Origin: Cellulomonas chitinilytica
GTDB taxonomy: Bacteria; Actinomycetota; Actinomycetes; Actinomycetales; Cellulomonadaceae
NCBI RefSeq assembly: GCF_016862675.1
Contig: NZ_BONK01000002.1
Span: 248,001-312,000 of the forward strand
Direction: 5' to 3'
DNA: 64,000 nt
The notes below the pieces were generated by a model. That model was not told the DNA's origin, searched no databases, and saw nothing but the letters and a program-made list of their open reading frames with translations. This document shows, in pieces, positions 27,086 to 35,455 of the stretch (positions within the stretch are counted from its first letter, which is position 1; each line of letters starts with the position of its first letter). A program made the position numbers and the translations under genes.

Positions 27086-29338
27086 TCAGACGGAGCCGTG
27101 GAAGGTGCGGGACAGCACGTCGAGCTGCTGCTCGCGGGTGAGCCGCACGAAGTTCACGGCGTAGCCGGACACCCGGATGGTGAGCTGCGGGTAGTTCTCC
27201 GGGTGCTCCATCGCGTCGAGCAGGGTGTCCTCGTTCAGCACGTTGACGTTCATGTGGTAGCCCTCGGACATCATCTGCGCGTCCAGCAGGCCGACCAGGT
27301 TGTGCACCTGCTCGTCGCGCGTGCGGCCGAGGCCCGGCGGGGTCACGGTGCTCGTCAGCGAGATGCCGTCCTGCGCCTCGTCGAACGGCAGCTTCGCGAC
27401 GGACAGCGCGGAGGCGAGCATGCCGTGCGAGTCGCGGGCGTTCATCGGGTTGGCCCCCGGCGCGAACGGCTCCCCCGCGCGGCGGCCGTCGGGGGTGTTG
27501 CCCGTGGCCTTGCCGTAGACGACGTTCGACGTGATGGTCAGCACCGACTGGGTGTGCACGGCCTTGCGGTACGTCGGGTAGCGCCGGATCTTCTCCATGA
27601 ACGTGCGGACCAGCTCGACGGCGATCTCGTCGACCGCGTCGTCGTCGTTGCCGTAGGTCGGGTAGTCGCCCTCGACCTCGTAGTCGACGACCAGGCCCGA
27701 CTCGTCGCGGACCGGGTGGACCGTGGCGAACTTGATCGCCGACAGGGAGTCGGTCACGACCGACAGCCCGGCGATGCCGCACGCGAGGGTGCGCAGGATC
27801 GTGCTGTCGTGCAACGCCATCTCGATGCGCTCGTAGGCGTACTTGTCGTGCATGTAGTGCACGCAGTTGAGCGCGTCGATGTACGTCTGGGCCAGCCAGT
27901 CCATGGTGGCGTCGAACTTGGCGGACACGTCGTCGTAGTCGAGCACGTCGCCCTCGACCGGTGCCGACACGGGTGCGACCTGCTTGCCGGACACCTCGTC
28001 GCGGCCGCCGTTGATCGCGTACAGCAGCGCCTTGGCGAGGTTGACCCGCGCGCCGAAGAACTGCATCTGCTTGCCGACCGTCATCGGCGACACGCAGCAC
28101 GCGATCGCGCCGTCGTCGCCGCAGACGGACGAGATGTGCGCGTCGGACTCGTACTGGACCGCCGACGTGTCGATCGAGACCCGGGCGCAGAAGTCCTTGA
28201 ACCCCTCCGGGAGCCGCTCGCTCCAGAACACCGTCATGTTCGGCTCGGGCGCCGGACCCAGGTTGTACAAGGTCTGCAGCAGCCGGAACGAGCTCTTCGT
28301 GACGAGCGTGCGCCCGTCCTGCCCCATGCCGCCGATCGACTCCGTCACCCACGTCGGGTCGCCCGAGAACAGCTCGTCGTACTCCGGGGTGCGCAGGAAG
28401 CGCACGATCCGCAGCTTGATGACGAAGTCGTCGATCAGCTCCTGCACCTGCTCCTCGGTGAGCACGCCCGCCGCGAGGTCCCGCTGCAGGTAGACGTCGA
28501 GGAACGTCGAGGTGCGGCCCAGCGACATCGCCGCGCCGTTCTGCTCCTTCACCGCCGCCAGGTACGCGAAGTACAGCCACTGCACGGCCTCACGACCGCT
28601 CGCCGCCGGGCCCGAGATGTCGTACCCGTAGGACGCGGCCATCGCCTTGAGCTCCCCGAGCGCGCGGACCTGCTCGGCCAGCTCCTCCCGGTCGCGGATG
28701 ACGTCCTCGACCGAACGCTCCATGTCGAGCATCGCGCGGTCGCGCTGCTTCGCGGCGACCAGCGCGTCGACCCCGTACAGCGCGACGCGGCGGTAGTCGC
28801 CGATGATCCGCCCACGCCCGTAGGCGTCCGGAAGGCCGGTGATGACGTGCGCCGAGCGTGCCTTGCGCACGTCCGACGGGTACGCGTCGAAGACGCCGTC
28901 GTTGTGGGTCTTGCGGTACTTGGTGAAGATGTCGCGCACCCGCTCGTCCGGCTCGTAGCCGTACGTCCGCAGGGCACCCTCGACCATCCGGTAGCCGCCG
29001 TTCGGCATGATCGCCCGCTTGAGGGGCGCGTCCGTCTGCAGCCCGACGATCAGGTCCAGGTCCTGGTCGATGTACCCGGGCGCGTGCGACGTGATGGTCG
29101 ACGGGGTGTGCGCGTCGACGTCGTAGATCCCCTTCGCGCGCTCCTGCGGGAACATCGCGGCGATCTTCGCCCAGACGGCGCTCGTCCGCGCCGTCGGGCC
29201 GGCCAGGAACCCGTCGTCACCCTCGTACGGGGTGTAGTTGCGCTGGATGAAGTCGCGGACGTCGATGCCGTCCACCCACGGCCCGGAGGTGAACCCGGAC
29301 CACGCCGCGGAGGTGACCGGGTCGATGGTGGTGGTCAT
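27086..29338 (-). CDS. pflB: Pyruvate formate-lyase (formate C-acetyltransferase)
   Basis: A 750-residue glycyl-radical enzyme that splits pyruvate with CoA into acetyl-CoA and formate during fermentation. The catalytic cysteines are Cys414-Cys415 (IACCVSPM), and the radical-bearing Gly725 is in RVSGYAVNF near the C-terminus, all as in E. coli PflB. Length is near the usual 755-760. The ATG at 29338 has AGGGAG about 5 bases upstream. The gene marks a facultatively anaerobic lifestyle. A 10-base direct repeat lies between the start and the upstream lysX gene. Confidence 0.97.
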   Translation of the reverse strand: MTTTIDPVTSAAWSGFTSGPWVDGIDVRDFIQRNYTPYEGDDGFLAGPTARTSAVWAKIAAMFPQERAKGIYDVDAHTPSTITSHAPGYIDQDLDLIVGLQTDAPLKRAIMPNGGYRMVEGALRTYGYEPDERVRDIFTKYRKTHNDGVFDAYPSDVRKARSAHVITGLPDAYGRGRIIGDYRRVALYGVDALVAAKQRDRAMLDMERSVEDVIRDREELAEQVRALGELKAMAASYGYDISGPAASGREAVQWLYFAYLAAVKEQNGAAMSLGRTSTFLDVYLQRDLAAGVLTEEQVQELIDDFVIKLRIVRFLRTPEYDELFSGDPTWVTESIGGMGQDGRTLVTKSSFRLLQTLYNLGPAPEPNMTVFWSERLPEGFKDFCARVSIDTSAVQYESDAHISSVCGDDGAIACCVSPMTVGKQMQFFGARVNLAKALLYAINGGRDEVSGKQVAPVSAPVEGDVLDYDDVSAKFDATMDWLAQTYIDALNCVHYMHDKYAYERIEMALHDSTILRTLACGIAGLSVVTDSLSAIKFATVHPVRDESGLVVDYEVEGDYPTYGNDDDAVDEIAVELVRTFMEKIRRYPTYRKAVHTQSVLTITSNVVYGKATGNTPDGRRAGEPFAPGANPMNARDSHGMLASALSVAKLPFDEAQDGISLTSTVTPPGLGRTRDEQVHNLVGLLDAQMMSEGYHMNVNVLNEDTLLDAMEHPENYPQLTIRVSGYAVNFVRLTREQQLDVLSRTFHGSV

Positions 29339-29349
29339 CGGTGCTCCCT

Positions 29350-29371
29350 ACGAACCTCGGCACGAACCTCG
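29350..29371. promoter_or_regulatory. Direct repeat upstream of pflB, possible regulatory site
   Basis: ACGAACCTCG occurs twice, at 29350-29359 and 29362-29371, a 12-base period, 12-33 bases before the pflB start codon. That is one helical turn, a spacing usual for tandem regulator binding, but no known consensus (Rex, FNR/Crp) matches. It overlaps the leader and ribosome-site region, so it could equally act on the RNA. Confidence 0.4.
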
Positions 29372-29494
29372 ACGAAGGGCTGAGCTCCACGGTAGACCTC
29401 GGGCCGGCAGGCGGCGCCGGCGGGCTGCGTGCGGTCGGTGCATGCCGTTCTTCACCACTCCGCACTTCGACGGGCACGGGCCGACGCCGTGAGG

Positions 29495-32400
29495 TCACCG
29501 GGTGGGGCGCACGAGCGGGAACAGGATCGTGTCGCGGATGCTCAGCCCGGTGAGGTTCATGACGAGCCGGTCGACCCCCATGCCCATGCCACCCGTCGGC
29601 GGCATGGCGTACTCCAGGGCGGTGAGGAAGTCCTCGTCGACCTGCATGGCCTCGGGGTCGCCGGCCGCCGCGAGCAACGACTGGGCGACGAGCCGGCGGC
29701 GCTGCTCGAGCGGGTCGACGAGCTCGGAGTAGGCGGTGCCCTGCTCGGACGCGAAGATCACCAGGTCCCACTTCTCGGCGAGGCGGGGGTCGACCCGGTG
29801 CTGGCGGGTGAGCGGTGCGTTCTCCTTGGGGAAGTCGGTGTAGAACACGGGGGTCGTGGTGGTGCTCTCGCAGAGCTCGCCGTAGATCTCCTCGAGGACC
29901 ACGGCCCAGGTGGCGTCCGGGTCGAGCTCGAGCCCGATCGTGACGGCGTGCCGGCTGAGCACCGCGAGCGGGGTGTCGGCCGTGACCTCCTCGCCGAGCT
30001 TCTCGGAGACTGCCTGGCAGACGGTCTTGACCGGCCACTCGCCCGACAGGTCGAACTCGGTCACGGTCCCGTCCGCGTCGGCGCGACGTGCCACCGGTGA
30101 GCCGAACACGGCGGTCGCGGCCTCCTGGATGATCTCCTGCGTGACGACCCGCATGGTGTCGTAGTCGCCGTACGTCTCGTACAGCTCGAGCGACGTGAAC
30201 TCCGGGTTGTGCTTGAAGTCGACGCCCTCGTTGCGGAACTGGCGCCCGATCTCGAACACCTTCTCCATGCCCCCGACGACGAGCCGCTTGAGGTGGAGCT
30301 CGGTGGCGATGCGCAGGTAGAGATCCATGTCGTACGCGTTGATGTGCGTCTCGAACGGCCGCGCGTTCGCCCCGCCGTGGATGACCTGGAGCATCGGCGT
30401 CTCCACCTCGGTGAAGCCGCGCGCGTGCAGCGAGTCCCGGATGCTGCGGACGACGGTCGCCCGCGTGTACGCGACGTCCCGCGCGGCGGGTCGCACGATG
30501 AGGTCGACGTAGCGGGCACGGATCCGCGCCTCGGGGTCGGTCAGTCCCTTGTGCTTGTCCGGCAGCGGGCGCAGCGACTTGCTGGTGATCTGCAGGGACT
30601 CCGCCCGGACGGACAGCTCGCCGCGCCGCGTGGTGACGATCTCGCCGGTCACCCCGAGATGGTCGCCCAGGTCGACGTCGTGCCGCCACAGCTCCAGGTC
30701 GTCGGCACCGACGACGTCCGCGCCGACCATGACCTGCAGGTCGCCGGTCCCGTCGCGCAGCGTGCCGAAGCCGAGCTTTCCGCCGTCGCGCTTGCGGATC
30801 AGCCGGCCGACGACGGACACCCGACGCCCCGTCGACGTGTCGGGCGCGAGCTCGCCCGCGTCGTCGCGCACGGCGGCGAGGGTGTGGGTCCGCGGGTACG
30901 TCACCGGGTACGGGTCGATCCCTCTCGCCCGCAGCCCCTCGACCTTCGCTCGACGCACGCGCTGCTGCTCGGGGAGCCGGTGCGCGGACATCGCCTCCTC
31001 GACCGCGTCGGGCGCTGCCGGGATCTGCGCCCCGACCAGCGCGGCGTACTCCTCCCCCGCCCGGTCCAGCGCGTCCACCTCCGACGAGCGGCCCCCGCGC
31101 CGGTTGAGGAGCCGCAGCGAGGGCCGCCGGAGGAACCCCTCGGCGCTGCCGGCCGCCGTCCCGACGCGGGCCAGGTCCGAGGTGTACTCGAAGCAGATGA
31201 ACCGGGGCTGCCACTCGGGCTGGTACTTCGCGTTCGAGCGGTACAGCGACTCGAGCTGCCAGTTGCGGGAGGCCAGCACGAGCGACTGCCGCCACAGGCG
31301 CGCGATCGGGCCGGCCCCGACCTCCGCCCCGCGCGCGAACGCCTCCCGGAACATCGCGAAGTTCAGCGACACGCGGCCCGCACCGAAAGCCGTCGCACGC
31401 TCGGCGAGCGAGGCGACCATGAGCTCGACGAGCCCGTTGTCGGCCGTGGGGTCGCGTCGCATGAGGTCCAGGGAGACGCCCGTGCGACCCCACGGCACGA
31501 AGCTGAGGAACGCGCGCAGCCTGCCCTCCTCGTCGAACGCCTCGACCAGCACGCACCCGCCGTCGAGCCGGTCGCCGAGCCGCCCGAGGGCCATCGAGAA
31601 CCCGCGCTCGTCCCCGCCGTCCCCGCGCCACCGGGCCGCCGCGGCGTCGAGGGTCGCGAACTGCGCCGCGTCGAGCTGCTCGTGCCGGGACACGCGGGTC
31701 GTGTACCCGCGGCGCTGCAGCCTGGTCACCGACTGCCGGACCGCCTTCATCCCCGGCCCGGCCAGGGAGAACGCCCGCATGTCGAGGATCGCCTCGTCAC
31801 CGATCTCCCACGCGGTCAGCCCGGCCTGCGCGTACGCCAGCGCGCCCGCGGTGCCCGCACCCATCACCGCGAGCGACCAGCCGTTCTTCCGGGCCTGCCT
31901 GCGCCACTCGTCGATCGCCGCCGCCCAGTGCAGGGGGTCCCCCACGGGGTTGCCGCTCGCGAGGCTCACCGACCCGACGACGCGGTAGGACACCCCGGCC
32001 CGGGCGGTCTGGGCCACCCCGGAGTCCCACACGACGGCCTTGTCGCGGCGGGTCGCGAAGTACCCGAGCGAGTCCTCCGCCCCGTAGTCGCGCAGCAGGG
32101 TCCGCACGCGGGCCTCGTCGGCCGCGTCGAGCGTGTGCGTGTACGGCGGGGACCGGAACAGGAGCACGGTTGCCCCGACGACGGTCGCCGCCGCGATCAG
32201 GTTGATGACGGCCCGCACCCACAGCGGCGCGCTCGCGTCGCTGGCGTGGTCGACCGCACCGAGGTCCCCGACCATCGTGTCCCACACGAAGAGCGCCGAC
32301 GACCCGCCGTCCGGCGCGTGCCCGAACGTGCTGACCAGCCACGACCCGACGACGAGCACGACGACGCCACCGGCCAGGAAGAACGCGAGCGCCTGCAGGA

Positions 32401-32869
32401 AGCTGCCCCGGACCGCCTTCGCCCCGAACTGGCGACGCGCACGCAGCAGGACGAAGAGCACGGCGGTGACGAGCACGAAGCCGACCAGGCTGGCCGGGGA
32501 GCCGCCCTCGAGCAGCCGGACGATCCTCGCGAGCTGCGGGAGCACGACCCACCAGACCAGCAGGATCCACCAGGCGGACCGCATGCGGCGGTGCAGGGCG
32601 ATCCCGACGCTGGCGAGCAGCGCCGAGTACACGAGGTTCGGGATGATCGGCAACGTCAGCTCGGAGACCACGTCGTCCGGCGCCGCGAAGTAGCGCCGGA
32701 ACGGCGGCACGGCGGACACGACGAGGACGAGCCCGCTCGCCAGGAACATCACGGCCGCGAACCGGTCGGGCCACCGGTCGTCGAGCCGGTCGCTGCCCCG
32801 CACCGTGGGGCGGCGGTCGGGCGGGCCGGTGACAGGCGACTTCTCGGCAGTGGTGGAGACGTCGGACAT
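29495..32869 (-). CDS. lysX: Bifunctional lysylphosphatidylglycerol synthetase/lysyl-tRNA synthetase LysX
   Basis: A 1124-residue fusion. Residues about 37-290 hold about six membrane helices of the MprF type. Residues about 300-600 are the DUF2156 transferase domain (GNAT-like, with FAMFREAFARGAEVG). Residues 627-1124 are a complete class II LysRS, including an OB fold (VSVVGRLIRKRDGG), motif 2 (FRNEGVDFKHNPEF) and motif 3 (GMGMGVDRLVMNL). In Mycobacterium LysX such a fusion charges tRNA with lysine and moves it to phosphatidylglycerol, adding positive charge to the membrane and giving resistance to cationic peptides. The ATG at 32869 was chosen because upstream residues are unrelated. Confidence 0.94.
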   Translation of the reverse strand: MSDVSTTAEKSPVTGPPDRRPTVRGSDRLDDRWPDRFAAVMFLASGLVLVVSAVPPFRRYFAAPDDVVSELTLPIIPNLVYSALLASVGIALHRRMRSAWWILLVWWVVLPQLARIVRLLEGGSPASLVGFVLVTAVLFVLLRARRQFGAKAVRGSFLQALAFFLAGGVVVLVVGSWLVSTFGHAPDGGSSALFVWDTMVGDLGAVDHASDASAPLWVRAVINLIAAATVVGATVLLFRSPPYTHTLDAADEARVRTLLRDYGAEDSLGYFATRRDKAVVWDSGVAQTARAGVSYRVVGSVSLASGNPVGDPLHWAAAIDEWRRQARKNGWSLAVMGAGTAGALAYAQAGLTAWEIGDEAILDMRAFSLAGPGMKAVRQSVTRLQRRGYTTRVSRHEQLDAAQFATLDAAAARWRGDGGDERGFSMALGRLGDRLDGGCVLVEAFDEEGRLRAFLSFVPWGRTGVSLDLMRRDPTADNGLVELMVASLAERATAFGAGRVSLNFAMFREAFARGAEVGAGPIARLWRQSLVLASRNWQLESLYRSNAKYQPEWQPRFICFEYTSDLARVGTAAGSAEGFLRRPSLRLLNRRGGRSSEVDALDRAGEEYAALVGAQIPAAPDAVEEAMSAHRLPEQQRVRRAKVEGLRARGIDPYPVTYPRTHTLAAVRDDAGELAPDTSTGRRVSVVGRLIRKRDGGKLGFGTLRDGTGDLQVMVGADVVGADDLELWRHDVDLGDHLGVTGEIVTTRRGELSVRAESLQITSKSLRPLPDKHKGLTDPEARIRARYVDLIVRPAARDVAYTRATVVRSIRDSLHARGFTEVETPMLQVIHGGANARPFETHINAYDMDLYLRIATELHLKRLVVGGMEKVFEIGRQFRNEGVDFKHNPEFTSLELYETYGDYDTMRVVTQEIIQEAATAVFGSPVARRADADGTVTEFDLSGEWPVKTVCQAVSEKLGEEVTADTPLAVLSRHAVTIGLELDPDATWAVVLEEIYGELCESTTTTPVFYTDFPKENAPLTRQHRVDPRLAEKWDLVIFASEQGTAYSELVDPLEQRRRLVAQSLLAAAGDPEAMQVDEDFLTALEYAMPPTGGMGMGVDRLVMNLTGLSIRDTILFPLVRPTR

Positions 32870-33014
32870 GTGCCCCTCGCCCTCCGAGCCGGGCCGAGGC
32901 GCGCGCTCGTCGTTCCTCACCGGTGGCGGACTCCCCCGCCGCCGGGATGCCTGCCAGGAACATAACTGCGGGTCAGGACCGGCGCCATCCCCGGCCGACT
33001 CCGCCGCGCCGCGA

Positions 33015-33020
33015 TACGTT
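33015..33020 (+). promoter_or_regulatory. Leaderless -10 element before the DUF998 gene
   Basis: TACGTT fits the TANNNT -10 consensus and ends 6 bases before the ATG at 33027, so transcription would start at or next to the A of the start codon. No ribosome site precedes the ATG. No -35 match is seen. The same hexamer and spacing occur at the ABC-2 operon (48555-48560). Confidence 0.5.
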
Positions 33021-33026
33021 GCCCAG

Positions 33027-33683
33027 ATGGTCAGGCCCACGCCTCGGCTCGTCCTGGGCGTCGCCGTCGTCGCGGCCGTGCTCTACAGCAACTTCCTCAT
33101 CGACTGGGTCCTGCGCGGCTTCGAGGGCATGGACCAGATCGTCAGCGAGCTCGAGTCCCCCGGCGAGCCCCACGCCGCCCTGCTGCGCGTCACCGACTGC
33201 GTGGCCGCGGTCCTGGTGGTGCAGCTCACCGTCTGGGTGCGCGCGGCGCTGCCCCGCGGGGTGTGGCGCGAGGTGTTCGCGTGGTCGACGGTCCTCTTCG
33301 CGGTCGGCGCGGTCGTGGCCGCAGTCATCCCCGAGCCGTGCGGACCGGGCGTGACGTGCGACGCCCCCGCCCAGGTGCTGCAGCACGACCTCCACGTCTA
33401 CGGCAGCGTCGTCTCCGACACGGCCCTGTACGTCGGCGTCTTCGCCGTGATCCTGGCGACCTGGCGCACCGGGCCCGTGTGGTTCCGACGCGCGGGGTGG
33501 TGGTCGCTGGTCGTCGGCGGGCTGCTGTCGAGCCTGCTCTTCGGGTGGTTCCAGATGACGGAGGACCCCCCGTGGGCCGTCGGCATCAGCCAGCGGGTGC
33601 ACATCGTGTGCATCAGCGCCTGGATCGTCTGCCTCGGGCTGTTCGCCGCGTCGGCCGCCCGCACCGAGGACCGCCCGACCTGA
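33027..33683 (+). CDS. DUF998 family membrane protein
   Basis: A 218-residue protein with about six membrane helices (for example LVLGVAVVAAVLYSNFLIDWV and WSTVLFAVGAVVAAVIP) and the DUF998 pattern of a conserved helix plus IPEPCGPGVTCDAP loop. Function is unknown. It is divergent from lysX with 157 bases between them, which may reflect a link to membrane lipid charge or stress, but that is inference. It seems to be read from a leaderless transcript. Confidence 0.8.
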   Translation: MVRPTPRLVLGVAVVAAVLYSNFLIDWVLRGFEGMDQIVSELESPGEPHAALLRVTDCVAAVLVVQLTVWVRAALPRGVWREVFAWSTVLFAVGAVVAAVIPEPCGPGVTCDAPAQVLQHDLHVYGSVVSDTALYVGVFAVILATWRTGPVWFRRAGWWSLVVGGLLSSLLFGWFQMTEDPPWAVGISQRVHIVCISAWIVCLGLFAASAARTEDRPT

Positions 33684-33695
33684 CCCGCCGGCGGC

Positions 33696-34490
33696 TCACG
33701 CGTGACCGCGGGTCGTCTCCACGAGCACCTCCCGGCCGGTGCCGCCCGCGATCTGCACGGTCATCACGGGGCCGACCCCCGGGGCGTAGAGCTTCAGCTC
33801 GGCGACGTCCGGCTCCAGCGGCGTGGTGTCCCGCGTGAGCAGCGCGCCGGTGTACGCACCCACCGGGGTCTGCACCGCCTCGTCGACGGACAGCACGACC
33901 GCCTGGTCCTCCGCCTCGCCGGCCAGGTGCTCCTGGCGGTACTCCGTGCCGGGCCGCGGCCGGGCGGGGACGACGACCCCCGGAGACGCACCGTCCACCC
34001 CTGCCTCCCACGAGCCGGACGTGGACACCACGGCACCGTTCTCGTACTCCTTGGTGTCCTCCCCGAGGTACCAGACGTTCCCGGTCGCGTCCTGGGCGTA
34101 CAGGTCGTACGTGTCCTCCACCGCGGCCCCGCCGTCGGTCACCAGGTCGTGCACCACGCGCGCCTCGATGCCGAGGGCCACGGTCACGGTCCGGTCGAGC
34201 ACGGTCACCTCGACCCGCAGGTCGCCACCCTCGTCGTCGGTCTCCCGGTAGACCCAGCGGTCGCCGACCGCCATCGGCCAGTACGGGTTCGAGATGTCGA
34301 CCGTGAAGTCGGCGGGGTCCAGCCGGACCGCCTCCGAGCCCTGCGGAAGCGGCACCTGGCCCGCGGCCGGTGGGCTGCCCGACGCCGACGGACCCGACGA
34401 CGGGTTCGCCGTGCACGCGCCCAGCGTCCCGCCCAGCACGGCACCCATCAGCACCCCTGCGACGACGGTCCTCGTCGTGGTCCGCGGCAT
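33696..34490 (-). CDS. Putative lipoprotein
   Basis: A 264-residue exported lipoprotein: signal core VVAGVLMGAVLGGTLGAC with the lipobox LGAC, then a Pro/Ser/Gly linker and a beta-rich domain (NPYWPMAVGDRWVYRETDD, later EVTVLDRTVTVAL). The NPYWPM/GDRWVYRE pattern recurs in secreted actinobacterial proteins of unknown role. It converges with the DUF998 gene, 12 bases apart. The ATG at 34490 puts the signal peptide at the N-terminus; a GTG one codon earlier is possible. Confidence 0.8.
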   Translation of the reverse strand: MPRTTTRTVVAGVLMGAVLGGTLGACTANPSSGPSASGSPPAAGQVPLPQGSEAVRLDPADFTVDISNPYWPMAVGDRWVYRETDDEGGDLRVEVTVLDRTVTVALGIEARVVHDLVTDGGAAVEDTYDLYAQDATGNVWYLGEDTKEYENGAVVSTSGSWEAGVDGASPGVVVPARPRPGTEYRQEHLAGEAEDQAVVLSVDEAVQTPVGAYTGALLTRDTTPLEPDVAELKLYAPGVGPVMTVQIAGGTGREVLVETTRGHA

Positions 34491-34783
34491 CACGCACCCC
34501 CGGTCTCGGTCGGTCGAACCTGTGCCCGGCTCGATCGTGCGCGCCCGAGCCTGACGGCAGGCTGACGGCCACGGACCATGTCGGCGACCTTGCGCCGTTG
34601 TCCCCGGTGGCCCGCTTCTCGTTGCCGACTTGAATTCCGGTGGGAACCTGGAACGGTCTGAACACAGCGGGTGCCAGCCTTCGACGCAACCGGTGAGGCC
34701 TTGAACGCGGCGCGACGCCAACCCCAGCACCCACGAGATTGGCGGCCAAAGTCAGCGCCATCTCGAGCGCTTTGCCCTTGGTG
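34491..34783. other. Intergenic stretch between lipoprotein and RHS remnant
   Basis: About 290 bases without a credible gene on either strand. It holds the promoter of the lipoprotein gene. I saw no terminal inverted repeats or transposase fragment. Together with the remnant next to it, it makes a 455-base gap downstream of the RHS immunity gene, the usual place where displaced RHS tips accumulate and decay. Confidence 0.5.
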
Positions 34784-34942
34784 TACTACACCTTCGGACA
34801 TCCGGGTGTAGGTGCGCGCGGTCGGCACCCGGGCGGGTCGTATATCAGGGTGCGGCGGACTCCGCCGGGCCACGTCTGGGTCTCCAACTGCCCGTCCGCC
34901 GCCCAGGTCGGGGTGACGATCCCGGCCACCGCTGTCGACCTG
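34784..34942 (-). pseudogene. Orphan RHS core fragment, frameshifted
   Basis: About 155 bases clearly homologous to 37464-37622 inside the full RHS gene, same strand. Read on the minus strand it gives TPTWAADGQLETQTWPGGV, matching TPTWGPDGQLESQALPGGV of the intact protein; after a one-base deletion near 34836 it continues as ARVPTARTYTRMSEGVV against ARVPTARTYTRISDGVV. Homology begins right at the stop codon of the immunity gene and ends abruptly. It looks like the broken trace of an earlier RHS core left when a tip/immunity cassette was exchanged. Confidence 0.85.
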
Positions 34943-34945
34943 CGG

Positions 34946-35455
34946 TCATCTCCAGGGTTTCAGCACCTCCGCACCTTCGAAGACCGGGCTACCGTCGACC
35001 CATTCGAAAAGAACCTCGAAGTAGGTCAATCGGTGCCCATCTTCATCATCGACGTACGGACTCTCGGTTCGACAGAGTTCGTCGCCGATGTAGCGAATGC
35101 CCAGCGACTCCATCCGCCGCGCCAGTTTTGCTTCGGGCAATTCAAGTGCGTCCAGACTAATCGCGTGTCCTTCCGTCGCATCGTAGACCGTCATGGAGGG
35201 AAAGAGTGTGGACAAAAACACGCTCACACGCCCCGCAGCGTCCCGGATCGAATAGACGCAGGCGTTGTTGATGTTCGAATCGGTCTCACGTGCGTATCGT
35301 TCAATCCCGTCCCCGACGAGCACAAATCGGTCCCAGACGTTTCTCATCGCAACTTCTCGAGCACGCCCAAAACTCCATCCGGGAACGCGATGCGAACCGG
35401 CTGCAGACTCGATGAACGTGTTCAAAACGTAGGCTTCATTTGACAGGCCAGCCAT
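34946..35455 (-). CDS. Candidate immunity protein for the RHS toxin
   Basis: A 169-residue soluble acidic protein, no known family recognised. The ATG at 35455 lies 20 bases inside the 3' end of the RHS gene, so it is co-transcribed and probably coupled, the canonical place for the immunity gene of a polymorphic toxin. Its base composition (about 55% GC in the stretch I counted) is far below the window average and matches the toxin tip, pointing to joint acquisition. By analogy it should bind and block the toxin tip in the producer cell. Confidence 0.75.
   Translation of the reverse strand: MAGLSNEAYVLNTFIESAAGSHRVPGWSFGRAREVAMRNVWDRFVLVGDGIERYARETDSNINNACVYSIRDAAGRVSVFLSTLFPSMTVYDATEGHAISLDALELPEAKLARRMESLGIRYIGDELCRTESPYVDDEDGHRLTYFEVLFEWVDGSPVFEGAEVLKPWR

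Noticed and set aside
29339-29494. Rex or FNR operator upstream of pflB
   Set aside because: No TTGTG-N8-CACAA or TTGAT-N4-ATCAA match is present; only a plain direct repeat was kept as a weak candidate.
26318-32965. Large plus-strand frames (about 1021 and 918 codons) opposite pflA/pflB and lysX
   Set aside because: They mirror real genes in a complementary frame, show the Arg/Val/Asp/His-rich bias of antisense GC-rich DNA, and have no ribosome sites.
34491-34783. Insertion-sequence remnant beside the RHS locus
   Set aside because: No transposase similarity, terminal inverted repeats or target-site duplication could be found; the RHS fragment next to it explains the rearrangement better.
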